64,000 nucleotides of DNA from an uncultured Prevotella sp. (GTDB lineage Bacteria > Bacteroidota > Bacteroidia > Bacteroidales > Bacteroidaceae). The stretch spans positions 1 through 64,000 of the forward strand of contig CAMVUM010000010.1 of NCBI GenBank assembly GCA_947170725.1, given 5' to 3'. The position numbers were made by a program, and so were the translations under genes. The notes below the pieces were generated by a model, which was not told where the DNA came from, searched no databases, and saw nothing but the letters and a program-made list of their open reading frames with translations. This document shows positions 16,672 to 25,502 of this stretch, piece after piece (the stretch's first letter is position 1; every line of letters begins with the position of its first letter).

Positions 16672-19110
16672 TCATCTTGCTATGACGAACACGCTTTCGT
16701 ATGGTCTGAGCCTGAGCATTCCGTCCGCCGGCTTCCGGCGCTCTCCTGTCAGTGGATTCCACAATTCCATCCCGCGCACATCTCCGCGCAGTTCCAACGG
16801 ATTTTCAATGTCGTGGTTGCTGTGGTTGTACACAAAGTAGATGTCCGCCCCGTCAGTCTTCCTGTGACAGAAATACGTCTTGTCGTCCGCCTCGTTCCTG
16901 CTCTCTATCCTCATGTCGGGCTTCAGGCCGGCTGAGGCCAGCGCTTTCCCGACGTCCTCGCCCTTGTCGCATCTCACTACGAGCATCCCCAGCGACTTCA
17001 TTTCCCCGAACAGCGCCTCTGCCTCCGGCGTTATCCACGTCCTGTCCTGAACGACCAGCACCTTGTAGTCCGGCGCATACATGCTGTTCCGGTTCTCCTT
17101 CCACGCCTTCAGGCTCCTCATCGTGCAGACATCAAAGCAATATCCCTCCGGCATCACCGGCAGCTTATAGGCCATTGTCTTCAGCGGAGCGTCCTGTCCG
17201 ACGTAGACCAGCAGGTCGACGACAGGCCGTCCCGTCTGCAACAGTTGTGTGCAGCGTGCCTGATACTCCCAGAAGTGTTCCCTGCTCCACGGCCATGCGG
17301 GATTATGCCGGTGGAAGATGTATGGATGCAGGCTACGTGAGTCGTCATATTTCCGGTCCATCCACGGCTGATAGGACGATGCACAGACAACAAACTCGTT
17401 GATGCCCCGGCAGTATGCCAGATTTGCTATACGCAGCAGTTTGTGCCATCCGGCCACGGCCTCAGCCTCATCCGTTGTTTCCGCTGTGAAATAAGGAGAG
17501 TCGGTGAATGCCTCTCCCGAGGCAATCCTCTTGCCGTAAAGGTGAGCAGCCGAAGCTGCATCAAGGCAGTCGTAGTTTCCGTTGGTCTGATATGCCCAGA
17601 ACTCGCCCTGCGGTTTGTCCACCATTCCTCGCGAGGCGATGTTGTCGTTCACGCAACCGAGCATTGCCTGCGACGTCAGCGTCAGCCCGTCCTCATGACA
17701 CAGCCGCGCCATCGTTCCGTAGTACTGCTCGCTGATCAGTTCTTCTATCGTCCGTCTGTAGTCGGCAAGGAACGCCTCAGTCTTCTCCCGGCTCTCCACA
17801 ATCACGCCGCCCAGCGCCGGAATCCACGGCACGAGGTCATAGCCCCGGAGACGGCTGAAATGCTCAGGCATCCGTTCCGTCCAGTTGGCTACGCCGGCCT
17901 CGTGAGAGTCCATGCACACCCCCTGCGGCTTGCAGCCGATGGCAGCCAGCGTGTCGACAATAGGCTTGATGTAGCTGCGGTAGTGATGTTCGGCCGCCGC
18001 AGTGTTCAGGACGTCGCTTTCCAGCCATGTCCTGGCCGTTTTCAGTTCGCCGTTCCACACGACGTTGCGGCGTCCGTGCTTTGCGTGGCCGCCGGTCGGA
18101 ACATAGCCGATGCGGTATGTCGCTCCGCCGGAGCCAGTCTTATGTTTGCCTGTGGGCGACATTGTGGCCGTTACCTCGCTCCGCAGTCCGCTCTTCTGCT
18201 CCCAGTTGTCGAGCATGTCATAGCCCATCAGCCTGACGTTCTCCACCTCCAGCTTTGTGTACTTGTTCTGCGGACCGAGCCAGTCGTGGACGTTTAGTCG
18301 GAAGAAGCGCGCCTTCACGGGCTTGAAGTTCAACGTCCTCTGGCGGCTCTTGTGGCCGATGACATCCTCCACACCGCGCACAGCCGTCACTGTCCGCCAC
18401 GTCACGCCATCGTCACTGCACTCCAGTTCCCCGACGGGCGGCATCAGCACATATCCCGCGCCGAAATAATGCTCCTGCGGCTTGCCAGGCACGTTCATGG
18501 AGCCATACGACCCTTTCCCTCTCGGCTTAAGCATGAGGCTCAACGAACGGACCTCACACGCTTTTCCGCCGTCAAAGACTATCGTTGCCGGCTCGTTGTC
18601 CTTCAGCACCAGACGGCTCCGCTGTATACAGGTGTCCAATCCCTGCGGGAGCGTCAGGCGGGTCAATTCCCTAAATCCTTCCGGCACACGGTCGCCGTCG
18701 CGCAGCACGGCAATTTCCGTCATGCTCATCTCCGGTGTCACCCACGGGCCGCCCGTCACATAGCCGTTGCTGGCGGCAATCTCGAACGTCAGCCCAAGCT
18801 CCTTTGCCCTAAGCGCGGCATATTTCAGCATGTCCCACCACTGTTGCGAGAGTGCGGGAAAAGCTCCCTGCTCTGTGCCATGGGTCTGGTCGTAATAGAC
18901 TATGCCGCCTATGCCGGCTGCCTTGAAGGCCTTGAGATCGGCGTCGATTCCCTCGTGCGTGGTTACGGTCTCGCCGTGAAACCACCACAGTTTTGTGCGT
19001 GCCTCCTGCTGCGGCGCCATGAATGTCTGCCACAGTCTGTCCGAAGCCGCCGCCACATCCGCAAGGACGGCGGCAGCCATGAGCAATAAGAGTTTTTTGA
19101 AATGTATCAC
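16672..19110 (-). CDS. Secreted glycosyl hydrolase, GH106/alpha-L-rhamnosidase-like
   Basis: 812 residues with a signal peptide (about 1-22). The N-terminal catalytic region has KLWWFHGETVTTHEGIDADL, GIGGIVYYDQTHG and FEIAASNGYVTGGPWVTP, as in the GH106-related family. The middle has a beta-sandwich, then LAAIGCKPQGVCMDSHEAG and a large (alpha/beta) part with GEFWAYQTNG. The C-terminus shows a beta domain ending in YFVYNHS and a closing LRPYESVFVI. Members cleave rhamnose from plant polysaccharides such as pectin; exact specificity is unknown. It lies 56 bp after cmk on the same strand, so it may be cotranscribed with porQ-cmk. Confidence 0.75.
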   Translation of the reverse strand: MIHFKKLLLLMAAAVLADVAAASDRLWQTFMAPQQEARTKLWWFHGETVTTHEGIDADLKAFKAAGIGGIVYYDQTHGTEQGAFPALSQQWWDMLKYAALRAKELGLTFEIAASNGYVTGGPWVTPEMSMTEIAVLRDGDRVPEGFRELTRLTLPQGLDTCIQRSRLVLKDNEPATIVFDGGKACEVRSLSLMLKPRGKGSYGSMNVPGKPQEHYFGAGYVLMPPVGELECSDDGVTWRTVTAVRGVEDVIGHKSRQRTLNFKPVKARFFRLNVHDWLGPQNKYTKLEVENVRLMGYDMLDNWEQKSGLRSEVTATMSPTGKHKTGSGGATYRIGYVPTGGHAKHGRRNVVWNGELKTARTWLESDVLNTAAAEHHYRSYIKPIVDTLAAIGCKPQGVCMDSHEAGVANWTERMPEHFSRLRGYDLVPWIPALGGVIVESREKTEAFLADYRRTIEELISEQYYGTMARLCHEDGLTLTSQAMLGCVNDNIASRGMVDKPQGEFWAYQTNGNYDCLDAASAAHLYGKRIASGEAFTDSPYFTAETTDEAEAVAGWHKLLRIANLAYCRGINEFVVCASSYQPWMDRKYDDSRSLHPYIFHRHNPAWPWSREHFWEYQARCTQLLQTGRPVVDLLVYVGQDAPLKTMAYKLPVMPEGYCFDVCTMRSLKAWKENRNSMYAPDYKVLVVQDRTWITPEAEALFGEMKSLGMLVVRCDKGEDVGKALASAGLKPDMRIESRNEADDKTYFCHRKTDGADIYFVYNHSNHDIENPLELRGDVRGMELWNPLTGERRKPADGMLRLRPYESVFVIAR

Positions 19111-19166
19111 TCCGTATAACGTTCTATTCGTTAATGTCGCTTTTCCGCCGATGGTGTCGCGAAGCC

Positions 19167-19856
19167 TTATTCAGCTGCCTCGGCGAAGCGCTCCATGAGC
19201 CACGCCTTCTGTTCGGCGATGGTCATGTGGCTGTTGTCCAACACAATGGCGTCAGCGGCTTTGGTCAGCGGCGACACCTCACGATGAGAGTCGATGTAGT
19301 CACGCTGCTCGACATTGCGGAGAATTTCCTCCAGGTCGGCCTCCATTCCCTTTGCCTTCAGCTCGTCGTAGCGGCGGCGGGCACGTACTCCGGCGTCGGC
19401 CGTGACGAAAATCTTCAGTTCGGCGTCAGGAAAGACAGTCGTTCCGATGTCGCGTCCGTCCATCACGATACCCTTCTCCTGCCCCATCCGCTGCTGCTGG
19501 GCTACGAGGGCGGCACGCACAAAAGGCAGCGCGGCCACAGGGCTGACGTGTGACGATACCTCCATCGTACGTATCTCGCGCTCCACGTTCTCTCCGTTGA
19601 GACACGCCTCCGGCAGTCCCGTGGCCTCATTGAGCATAAAAGAGACGCTTATCTGTGGCATGAGTCGCTCCAATCCCGACGCGTCAATGTTTCCTTCAGT
19701 GTCAAACAGCCCGTTGCGCATGGCACAGAGCGTCACACACCGGTACATTGCCCCGGTGTCTACGTAGATGTATCCCACCTCCCGGGCCAGGTCCTTCGCC
19801 ATCGTGCTCTTTCCGCACGATGAAAAACCGTCAATAGCTATGGTGATCTTTTTCAT
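19167..19856 (-). CDS. cmk: Cytidylate kinase
   Basis: 229 residues, normal length. The P-loop GFSSCGKST lies near residues 8-16. The CMP-binding region is [12 protein letters not shown], and [22 protein letters not shown] is the Cmk signature, broken here by ordinary residues. The enzyme phosphorylates CMP and dCMP. The reading frame extends up to a GTG at 19922 overlapping the porQ stop, but the ATG at 19856 gives the family N-terminus [10 protein letters not shown]. The porQ-cmk adjacency is also known in Porphyromonas gingivalis. Confidence 0.95.
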   Translation of the reverse strand: MKKITIAIDGFSSCGKSTMAKDLAREVGYIYVDTGAMYRCVTLCAMRNGLFDTEGNIDASGLERLMPQISVSFMLNEATGLPEACLNGENVEREIRTMEVSSHVSPVAALPFVRAALVAQQQRMGQEKGIVMDGRDIGTTVFPDAELKIFVTADAGVRARRRYDELKAKGMEADLEEILRNVEQRDYIDSHREVSPLTKAADAIVLDNSHMTIAEQKAWLMERFAEAAE

Positions 19857-19918
19857 ATCGTTACAGTTATATATTATATTATGGTATTGTATATGATGTT
19901 CTTCCGTTTGACATAAAA

Positions 19919-20863
19919 TCACAGCGAATAGGTCACGTTGACCATCAGCGAGGTGGACGAAACGTGATATTTGGCGTAGGCCAGCTGCAATTTGAAGCGG
20001 TCGAGATGAAGACCGGCACCGAGCGACAGCCCCGCCCCGTGGCTGCTTTCGTCGTCCGCTTCTGGAATCGTCATCTCGTCGGCACGCCGGAAGTTGTAGC
20101 CGCCGGCGATGTAGATGCGGCTCGTGACGAGGATGTCCGCCCCGACAACAAAGTGATTGATGAAGCTGCCGTGCCAGTCGTTCAGACGCGTCATGGTCGC
20201 CGAGAGCCGCAGCGGCGCGCCGCGCAGTTTCTTCGATATTCCGAGCTGGAGGTCGAAGGGGATTCGTTCGAAGTCGTCTTCATAGGCTTTCACCTGACCG
20301 CCGAGGTTCCGCGCCACGGCGGAGAGCGACAGTCCGCTTTCGTCGGCGTAGTAGTTGATGCCCAGGTCGACACCCACAGCCAGCGAGCTGTAGCCGGCTA
20401 TGTGGGACGTGACGAACTTGGCGGTGACGCCGCCCGCCAGGCGGTCAGTCAGGGCATAGGCGAACGAGCCGCCCACCATCACCTCACGGGCCGAGAACGT
20501 TCCCGTCTGAACATTGTCAACGGTCGTCTCGCGCATCTCGCCATAGTCCATATACTGACCCATGACGCCCCATGTGGCCCGCTCGCCGGCCGTCCGGACG
20601 AACGACGCACTGGCCGTCTTGACACCTTCCATGTATGTCATGTAGTTCAGATTGAGCGACTTGTCGCTCACGGAACTTATCAGGGACGGATTGTGGAACA
20701 TCATCGTGGGGTCATCCTCGACTATCGTTATGTTGTCACCGCCCAGCGCCGCAGCGTGTGCGCTCACCGGAATCCGCAGGAAATTGTAGGCCGTGCGGCT
20801 CTCCTGCGCTCCGGCCATGACGGCAAAAAACGCCATGACGATGGTAAAAGCTGCTTTTTTCAT
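19919..20863 (-). CDS. porQ: Type IX secretion system protein PorQ
   Basis: 314 residues with a signal peptide (about 1-19). The N-terminal part has [20 protein letters not shown] and [12 protein letters not shown], the pattern of the PorV/PorQ beta-barrel family. The rest is amphipathic beta strands ending in [10 protein letters not shown], an outer-membrane barrel terminus. PorQ is an outer-membrane component of the T9SS attachment complex with PorU, PorV and PorZ. Identification is supported by the downstream cmk, as in P. gingivalis. It is divergent from tonB; its -7 element lies at 20886-20893. Confidence 0.87.
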   Translation of the reverse strand: MKKAAFTIVMAFFAVMAGAQESRTAYNFLRIPVSAHAAALGGDNITIVEDDPTMMFHNPSLISSVSDKSLNLNYMTYMEGVKTASASFVRTAGERATWGVMGQYMDYGEMRETTVDNVQTGTFSAREVMVGGSFAYALTDRLAGGVTAKFVTSHIAGYSSLAVGVDLGINYYADESGLSLSAVARNLGGQVKAYEDDFERIPFDLQLGISKKLRGAPLRLSATMTRLNDWHGSFINHFVVGADILVTSRIYIAGGYNFRRADEMTIPEADDESSHGAGLSLGAGLHLDRFKLQLAYAKYHVSSTSLMVNVTYSL

Positions 20864-20885
20864 CTATTTTAAACTAATTTGTCGG

Positions 20886-20924
20886 CAAAGTTACGCCTTT
20901 TTTCAAATATCTGCGCTAATTTTG
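20886..20924. promoter_or_regulatory. Divergent promoter region porQ / tonB
   Basis: On the minus strand TAACTTTG (20886-20893) faces porQ, 22 nt from its ATG. On the plus strand TAATTTTG (20917-20924) faces tonB, 62 nt before its ATG. Neither has a clean TTTG at -33. The boxes are 23 bp apart, so the two promoters overlap. Confidence 0.5.
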
Positions 20925-20986
20925 TAGCAGTAAATAGGTGTGCCGATAATCTTATAACGCAAAATATCGGCGAATATTATGGCCAC

Positions 20987-21706
20987 ATGGAGATAAAGAA
21001 GAGCAAACGGGCTGACCTCGAACGGGGCAGGGCAACAAGGTTTCTACTTGGGCTCATTATTGGGCTCACCCTCTTCTTTGCCGCCATAGAGATTCCGGTT
21101 GGCAGCAGTTCATCGCCCGACGACACCGAACTTCTTGACGAACTTTTCCACGAAGACAATCTTATTCCACTGACAACATCGACCCGTCGGGAGCCGTCCG
21201 AACCGCTTCCGAAAGCCCACAAGACGCCCGAGACAATCGTCGTGACCGATGATTTGGCGTCAGAGGCCATCCCCGAGACGCAGCCGTCGGCCACCGACGG
21301 TGACGACGAGAACCTTCCCGAGGTCGTCGAGGAGCGTCCCGACCCGACGACGGCCGACGAAGAGCCGGCCGTTGCCAACGCCACTAACGACCCCGGCAAG
21401 CTCCGCGTGGTTGAGGGCCTGCCGGAGTTTCCCGGCGGCGCCAGCGAACTGATGAAGTGGCTGACGGAAAACCTCAAATATCCGAAGACCGCCCAGCGCA
21501 AACGCGTCCAGGGAAAGGTTGTCGTCAGCTTCATTGTCAACACCGACGGAAGCCTGTCGGACATGAAAATCGTGACGTCGCTTGATCCCGACTGCGACCG
21601 CGAGGCCATGAGGGTGATGGCCATGATGCCGGCATGGAAGGCCGGAACGCAGAACGACCGACCCTGCCGGACGATGGTGGCCATACCGATTGTGTTCAAG
21701 CTATGA
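20987..21706 (+). CDS. tonB: Energy transducer TonB
   Basis: 239 residues from the ATG at 20987. A short basic N-terminus is followed by one membrane helix at about 17-36 (FLLGLIIGLTLFFAAIEI). An acidic, proline-containing periplasmic linker runs to about 145. The TonB C-terminal domain is seen in LPEFPGGASELMKWLTENLKYP, then VQGKVVVSFIVNTDGSLSD and REAMRVMAMMPAWKAG. It transmits proton-motive energy to TonB-dependent outer-membrane receptors. The longer frame from a TTG at 20879 crosses the promoter and is rejected. Confidence 0.9.
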   Translation: MEIKKSKRADLERGRATRFLLGLIIGLTLFFAAIEIPVGSSSSPDDTELLDELFHEDNLIPLTTSTRREPSEPLPKAHKTPETIVVTDDLASEAIPETQPSATDGDDENLPEVVEERPDPTTADEEPAVANATNDPGKLRVVEGLPEFPGGASELMKWLTENLKYPKTAQRKRVQGKVVVSFIVNTDGSLSDMKIVTSLDPDCDREAMRVMAMMPAWKAGTQNDRPCRTMVAIPIVFKL

Positions 21707-21770
21707 CCCCTGGAGACGGGACTACGCCCTATTATATATATAAGAAAAATCAGAAATACCGATAAACTAT

Positions 21771-22745
21771 ATGCTAACATCTAAAGAAATCCTTGACCGT
21801 GTCAACGGCTTTATCGCCGGCCTGCCATACGACCGCCGGCCCGAATCTCTCTATGAACCCATCCGCTACGTGCTCTCGCTCGGCGGAAAACGCATACGCC
21901 CCGTACTGATGATGCTCTCGTACAGCCTCTGGCGCGACGACGCCGAGCGCATCCTGATGCCCGCCTGCGCCATAGAGACATATCACAACTACACTCTGCT
22001 TCACGATGACCTCATGGACAATGCCGACGTCCGCCGCGGCCAGCCGACAGTTCACCGCCGCTGGGACGCCAACACGGCCATACTTTCCGGCGACTCGATG
22101 CTCGTAGTGGCATATCAGCGGATGGCCCAGTGTGAGACAGCGAAGCTCCCCGCCGTGCTCAGCCTCTTCACCGAGACGGCTCTGGAAATCGGAGAGGGCC
22201 AGCAGTACGACATGGACTTCGAACACCGCAACGACGTCACCGAGGAAGAATATATCGAGATGATACGCCTGAAGACCAGCGTCCTGCTGGCTTGCGCAAT
22301 GAAAATCGGTGCCATCCTGGCCGACGCTCCGGCCGCAGACGCCGACCTGCTCTACCGCTTCGGCGAGCAGATAGGCCTCGCCTTCCAGCTTCAGGACGAC
22401 CTGCTGGATGTCTACGGTGACCCGGCGGTCTTCGGAAAGGCCATCGGCGGCGACATCACGAGCAACAAGAAGACATATATGCTCATCAACGCCATACAGC
22501 GCGCCGACGACAGCCAGCGCGCCGAGCTGGATCGCTGGACGTCGGCAACGGAGTTTGACCGCGCCGAGAAGATTGCCGCCGTCACCGCGATATATGACGA
22601 GCTCGGCATACGCAGCCTCTGCGAGGAGCGTATCGGCCACTATTTCGCCGAAAGTGAGAAGCTGCTCGCACAGGTTGGTGTCAGCGAGGAGCGCAAGACG
22701 GAGCTGCGCCGCTATGCCGCAGCAATGATGAAGAGGGAGAAGTGA
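21771..22745 (+). CDS. Polyprenyl (trans-isoprenyl) diphosphate synthase
   Basis: 324 residues. The first Asp-rich motif is DDLMD at 79-83 and the second QDDLLD has Asp209, Asp210 and Asp213. GGKRIRPVL near the N-terminus binds isopentenyl diphosphate. It condenses allylic diphosphates with IPP, probably yielding geranylgeranyl or longer products; chain length cannot be assigned with certainty. It follows tonB by 64 bp and precedes tatD by 4 bp. IspF and IspH elsewhere in the window supply the same pathway. Confidence 0.92.
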   Translation: MLTSKEILDRVNGFIAGLPYDRRPESLYEPIRYVLSLGGKRIRPVLMMLSYSLWRDDAERILMPACAIETYHNYTLLHDDLMDNADVRRGQPTVHRRWDANTAILSGDSMLVVAYQRMAQCETAKLPAVLSLFTETALEIGEGQQYDMDFEHRNDVTEEEYIEMIRLKTSVLLACAMKIGAILADAPAADADLLYRFGEQIGLAFQLQDDLLDVYGDPAVFGKAIGGDITSNKKTYMLINAIQRADDSQRAELDRWTSATEFDRAEKIAAVTAIYDELGIRSLCEERIGHYFAESEKLLAQVGVSEERKTELRRYAAAMMKREK

Positions 22746-22749
22746 GGCC

Positions 22750-23547
22750 ATGGAATTTGTAGACACTCATACCCATCTGGACGGTCCGGAGTTTGACGCC
22801 GACCGTGACGCCGTTGTCTGCCGTGCCCGCGAGGCGGGTGTCTCGCGCGTTTTCGTGCCGGCGACAGACCTCAAGTCGGTGGACTCTGTGCTGGACGTAT
22901 GCGACCGCTATCCGGGTTACGCATGGCCGATGATAGGTCTCCACCCCGAGGAGGTGCGCGGCGACTGGCGCGAAGTGCTCACGGAGATGCGCCGCATGGC
23001 CAGCCCGCGCTTCATAGCCATTGGTGAAGTTGGGCTGGACTACTACTGGAGCCGCGAGTTTGAGCATGAGCAACTGGAGGCTTTCGAGGAGCAAGTGCGC
23101 TGGTCTATAGAACTGGACCTGCCGCTGATGATTCACTGCCGCAAGGCTCAGAACGAGATGGTCAGCATCCTGCGCCGCTATGAGCGCGAGCTCAGGGGCG
23201 GTGTTTTCCACTGTTTCACGGGCAATGAGCGCGAAGCGGCGGAACTGCTGCGTTTCAACGGCTTTGTGCTCGGCATAGGAGGCGTGCTGACGTTCAAGAA
23301 ATCCCACCTCCCCGAAGTGCTCGCCACCATCCCCCGCGACCGTGTCGTGCTGGAGACCGACAGCCCGTACATGGCCCCCGTGCCCATGCGCGGACAGCGG
23401 AACGAAAGTGCATACGTGCGCCACGTGCTCGACAGGATGGCTCTCTGCTATGGCGTCAGTCCGGAGGAGATGGCCGAAGTGACCAACAGGAACGTAGACA
23501 GGGTTTTCGGACGGACGTTCGAACGCATCGGCGGAAAAGTGTCCTGA
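22750..23547 (+). CDS. tatD: TatD family metal-dependent hydrolase
   Basis: 265 residues. The metal-binding HTH motif is at residues 7-9 (DTHTHLDG). Other blocks are IGEVGLDYYW, LPLMIHCRKAQ, VFHCFTGNEREA and LETDSPYMAPVPMRG, all diagnostic for TatD-type deoxyribonucleases. It begins 4 bp after the polyprenyl synthase stop and is likely cotranscribed. Confidence 0.93.
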   Translation: MEFVDTHTHLDGPEFDADRDAVVCRAREAGVSRVFVPATDLKSVDSVLDVCDRYPGYAWPMIGLHPEEVRGDWREVLTEMRRMASPRFIAIGEVGLDYYWSREFEHEQLEAFEEQVRWSIELDLPLMIHCRKAQNEMVSILRRYERELRGGVFHCFTGNEREAAELLRFNGFVLGIGGVLTFKKSHLPEVLATIPRDRVVLETDSPYMAPVPMRGQRNESAYVRHVLDRMALCYGVSPEEMAEVTNRNVDRVFGRTFERIGGKVS

Positions 23548-23670
23548 AAACGCTTCAGGTTTCTGACGGTATGCACTGCTATATATGGCCGGATGGTCAC
23601 AAAGCGGCGCGGACATATTAAAGAATTATAAATATTTCACCAAAATTGGCGGAATGTGGCGGAAAAGTGA

Positions 23671-23678
23671 TAAATTTG
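23671..23678 (+). promoter_or_regulatory. -7 element of tRNA-Ser
   Basis: TAAATTTG matches TAnnTTTG, 17 nt before the tRNA. TTGG at 23646-23649 is a possible but weak -33 partner. Confidence 0.5.
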
Positions 23679-23694
23679 CACCGCTTAACCGCAA

Positions 23695-23782
23695 GGAGAG
23701 GTGCTCGAGTGGTTGAAGAGGCACGCCTGGAAAGCGTGTAACCGGCAAAACCGGTTCGCAGGTTCGAATCCTGTTCTCTCCG
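23695..23782 (+). tRNA. tRNA-Ser (anticodon GGA)
   Basis: 88 nt and type II, with a long variable arm (GTAACCGGCAAAACCGGTTC region). The acceptor stem GGAGAGG pairs with TCTCTCC, with one G-T pair, and the discriminator is G. The anticodon loop CTGGAAA gives GGA, decoding UCC/UCU. The T-arm GGTTCGAATCC is standard. CCA is not encoded. Confidence 0.96.
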
Positions 23783-23785
23783 CTG

Positions 23786-23832
23786 AAACGCTTCAACAGT
23801 GTCGACTGACGCGACCTGTTGAAGCGTTTTTT
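23786..23832 (+). terminator. Terminator of tRNA-Ser
   Basis: A 14-bp perfect stem (23786-23799 with 23816-23829; AAACGCTTCAACAG and complement) runs into a T tract. It lies 4 nt after the tRNA. Confidence 0.88.
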
Positions 23833-24131
23833 GTGTCAATAGGGGCAGGAAGACACTTCGGCTGAAGATAAACATACAGTTGACACGATGATAAATATTT
23901 TGGCTGAGACATTGAAAGACGGGAACAAACGTGGAACAATCGCGGCGATTTCGCAAAGTGTTAAAAACTCGGAATTAAACGGACAAATGCCTCAAAATCC
24001 TTGCAATATTCTGAAATGAAAATCCTGTGGCCGCAAATTCGCGAGTTTTGCGCGTGCATCTTTTACAGTCTGAGCCACAGCGCGTTGCATTGCTTTCAGC
24101 AAAAATGTGCAACTTTTTGTAGGGTTTTATT

Positions 24132-24250
24132 CTGCCGTAAGGGCCTTACGAGGTTGCGACGGAGCCATTACGGCATTGCAACGGGGCTGCCGCCGTCATG
24201 CAAGAAGGCCGCTTTCGCAACCCCGGGAGGGCCTCCCGGGCAGACGGTGA
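24132..24250. repeat. GC-rich palindromic repeat, copy 2
   Basis: Starts CTGCCGTAAGGGCCTTACG and aligns over about 40 bp with 16373 onward. It contains a 9-1-9 perfect palindrome, CCCGGGAGG-G-CCTCCCGGG, at 24222-24240. The wider gap 23833-24520 holds this element and the 49-bp repeat; I see no gene in it. Confidence 0.6.
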
Positions 24251-24308
24251 AGAGAAAACGGGAGGAGGACGACGACCGTTTGTCATGATTTCAGCCGAGC
24301 CGCTCTCC

Positions 24309-24357
24309 GGAATTAAAAATTTCAAGTGTTAAATTCCGGGATATTATCATGACACCG
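24309..24357. repeat. 49-bp dispersed repeat, copy B
   Basis: Same orientation and 44 of 49 identities with 63-111. The first part has CCGGAATT (from 24307) and AATTCCGG arms around TGTTA, an imperfect palindrome. It lies 160 bp upstream of the LUD gene promoter. Confidence 0.75.
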
Positions 24358-24520
24358 AAAATCCGCTCCAAGCCCCACCCCAACCATCCTGAAAGGAGAG
24401 CGCTCCATGTGCTTCAGACCCATCATGGGATTATCTTCCGGACAGCCGTGATGCCTCAGCGTTCCGCAAAAGAAAAATCATTTTCTTCATCCTGCCGGTG
24501 AGAAATCAATTATTTATGTG

Positions 24521-24600
24521 TAATTTTGCATACGCAATAACAAGGTAATGCAATTGCAATTAAAAGGCACGACAATCGCAATTTTAAAGCACGACAATTC
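24521..24600 (+). promoter_or_regulatory. Promoter and 22-bp repeat leader of LUD gene
   Basis: TAATTTTG at 24521-24528 is the probable -7 box. The transcript leader contains two 22-bp units (24557-24578 and 24579-24600) agreeing at 17 positions, with GCACGACAAT in both. A degenerate unit at 24535-24556 precedes them. The repeats end 4 nt before the chosen ATG at 24605, so they would lie in the 5' untranslated region next to the ribosome entry site. Confidence 0.6.
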
Positions 24601-24604
24601 GATT

Positions 24605-25240
24605 ATGACACCTATAGAACAAAGAAACCTGCTGCTGGCACAGCGGCTGATAAAGGCCCTGAACCGAAGAAACATGGACGCCTACTACTGTCCTACTTCG
24701 GCCGAGGCCATCGACAAGATACAGGAACTGATAGCCGACGGCAGCACCGTGACATGGGGCGGTTCGATGACCCTGCGCGACATGGGACTGACGAACGCGC
24801 TCCACGAACGCGGAACGCTCCATCTGCTGGACCGCGACAAGGCCAAGGACAGGGCCGAAGCCGTTGAGATTTATCTTCAGGCTTTCCGGGCCAACTATTA
24901 CCTGTCAAGCGCCAACGCCATCAGCGAAGACGGTGTGATTGTCAATATCGACGGCAACGGCAACCGCGTGGCAGCCATCACCTTCGGTCCGGAGCACGTT
25001 ATCTTCGTCATCGGACTGAACAAGGTGGCCAGAACAGTGGACGCAGCCCTGGCACGCGCACGCTCTACGGCAGGACCGATAAACACGGCACGGTTTGACA
25101 TCAACACCCCATGCAAGGTGGACGGAGTCTGCCATAACTGCAATTCGCCGGAGTCAATCTGTAATCACATCCACTTCCTGCGCAACTCCCCACGACACCG
25201 CCACACGGTCATTCTCGTAGGGGAGACGCTGGGCTATTAA
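24605..25240 (+). CDS. LUD-domain (LutC/YkgG-like, DUF162) protein
   Basis: 211 residues. The LUD fold is indicated by MDAYYCPTSAEAIDKIQELI, VTWGGSMTLRDMGL, NAISEDGVIVNIDGNGNRVA and ITFGPEHVIFVIGLNKVA. The C-terminal tail has four cysteines in TPCKVDGVCHNCNSP and ESICNHI, a pattern seen in many stand-alone LUD proteins of anaerobes and possibly metal-binding. LutC is an accessory protein of lactate oxidation, but no lutA or lutB lies nearby, so the function here is open. An upstream ATG at 24548 would add 19 residues encoded by the leader repeats and is less likely. Confidence 0.85.
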   Translation: MTPIEQRNLLLAQRLIKALNRRNMDAYYCPTSAEAIDKIQELIADGSTVTWGGSMTLRDMGLTNALHERGTLHLLDRDKAKDRAEAVEIYLQAFRANYYLSSANAISEDGVIVNIDGNGNRVAAITFGPEHVIFVIGLNKVARTVDAALARARSTAGPINTARFDINTPCKVDGVCHNCNSPESICNHIHFLRNSPRHRHTVILVGETLGY

Positions 25241-25440
25241 TCAGCCGCTCCTCCCTGCGGACGCGACTAATATTAGGAGTTATCGCAGACGGAGCACGTT
25301 AAGGAGTCAAATTGGAGTTACCGCTCCCTGCGGTCGCTCTGGAGTTAAAGCCTATAGCCGGCATAAAGACTTCTTGATAATTCCTGTTCAAAGACAAGGG
25401 CCATTCTTTTATGACAAAAATTGTCTTTAACCCCTGAGCG

Positions 25441-25480
25441 GGTTGCTCCCTGCAGTCAGTAGAGACCGCAGGGAGCAACC
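25441..25480. repeat. Hairpin just upstream of topB, in a repeat-rich gap
   Basis: GGTTGCTCCCTGC (25441-25453) is the perfect complement of 25468-25480, with a 14-nt loop. It ends 22 nt before the topB ATG. CTCCCTGCGG-type words also occur near 25253 and 25351, so the gap 25241-25502 seems built of diverged copies. It could be a terminator of the LUD transcript, but it has no T tract. Confidence 0.55.
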
Positions 25481-25502
25481 TCCTTTTATCAAAAGAAAAA
25501 AA

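Noticed and set aside
23618..23956. 112-residue minus-strand ORF across tRNA-Ser
   Set aside because: It is the well-known spurious peptide produced by reading a tRNA-Ser gene backwards.
23783..24030. Integrated element attachment site at tRNA-Ser
   Set aside because: No integrase, no duplicated tRNA 3' end downstream, and the tRNA is followed at once by a normal terminator. A 44-codon frame at 23888 has no integrase resemblance.
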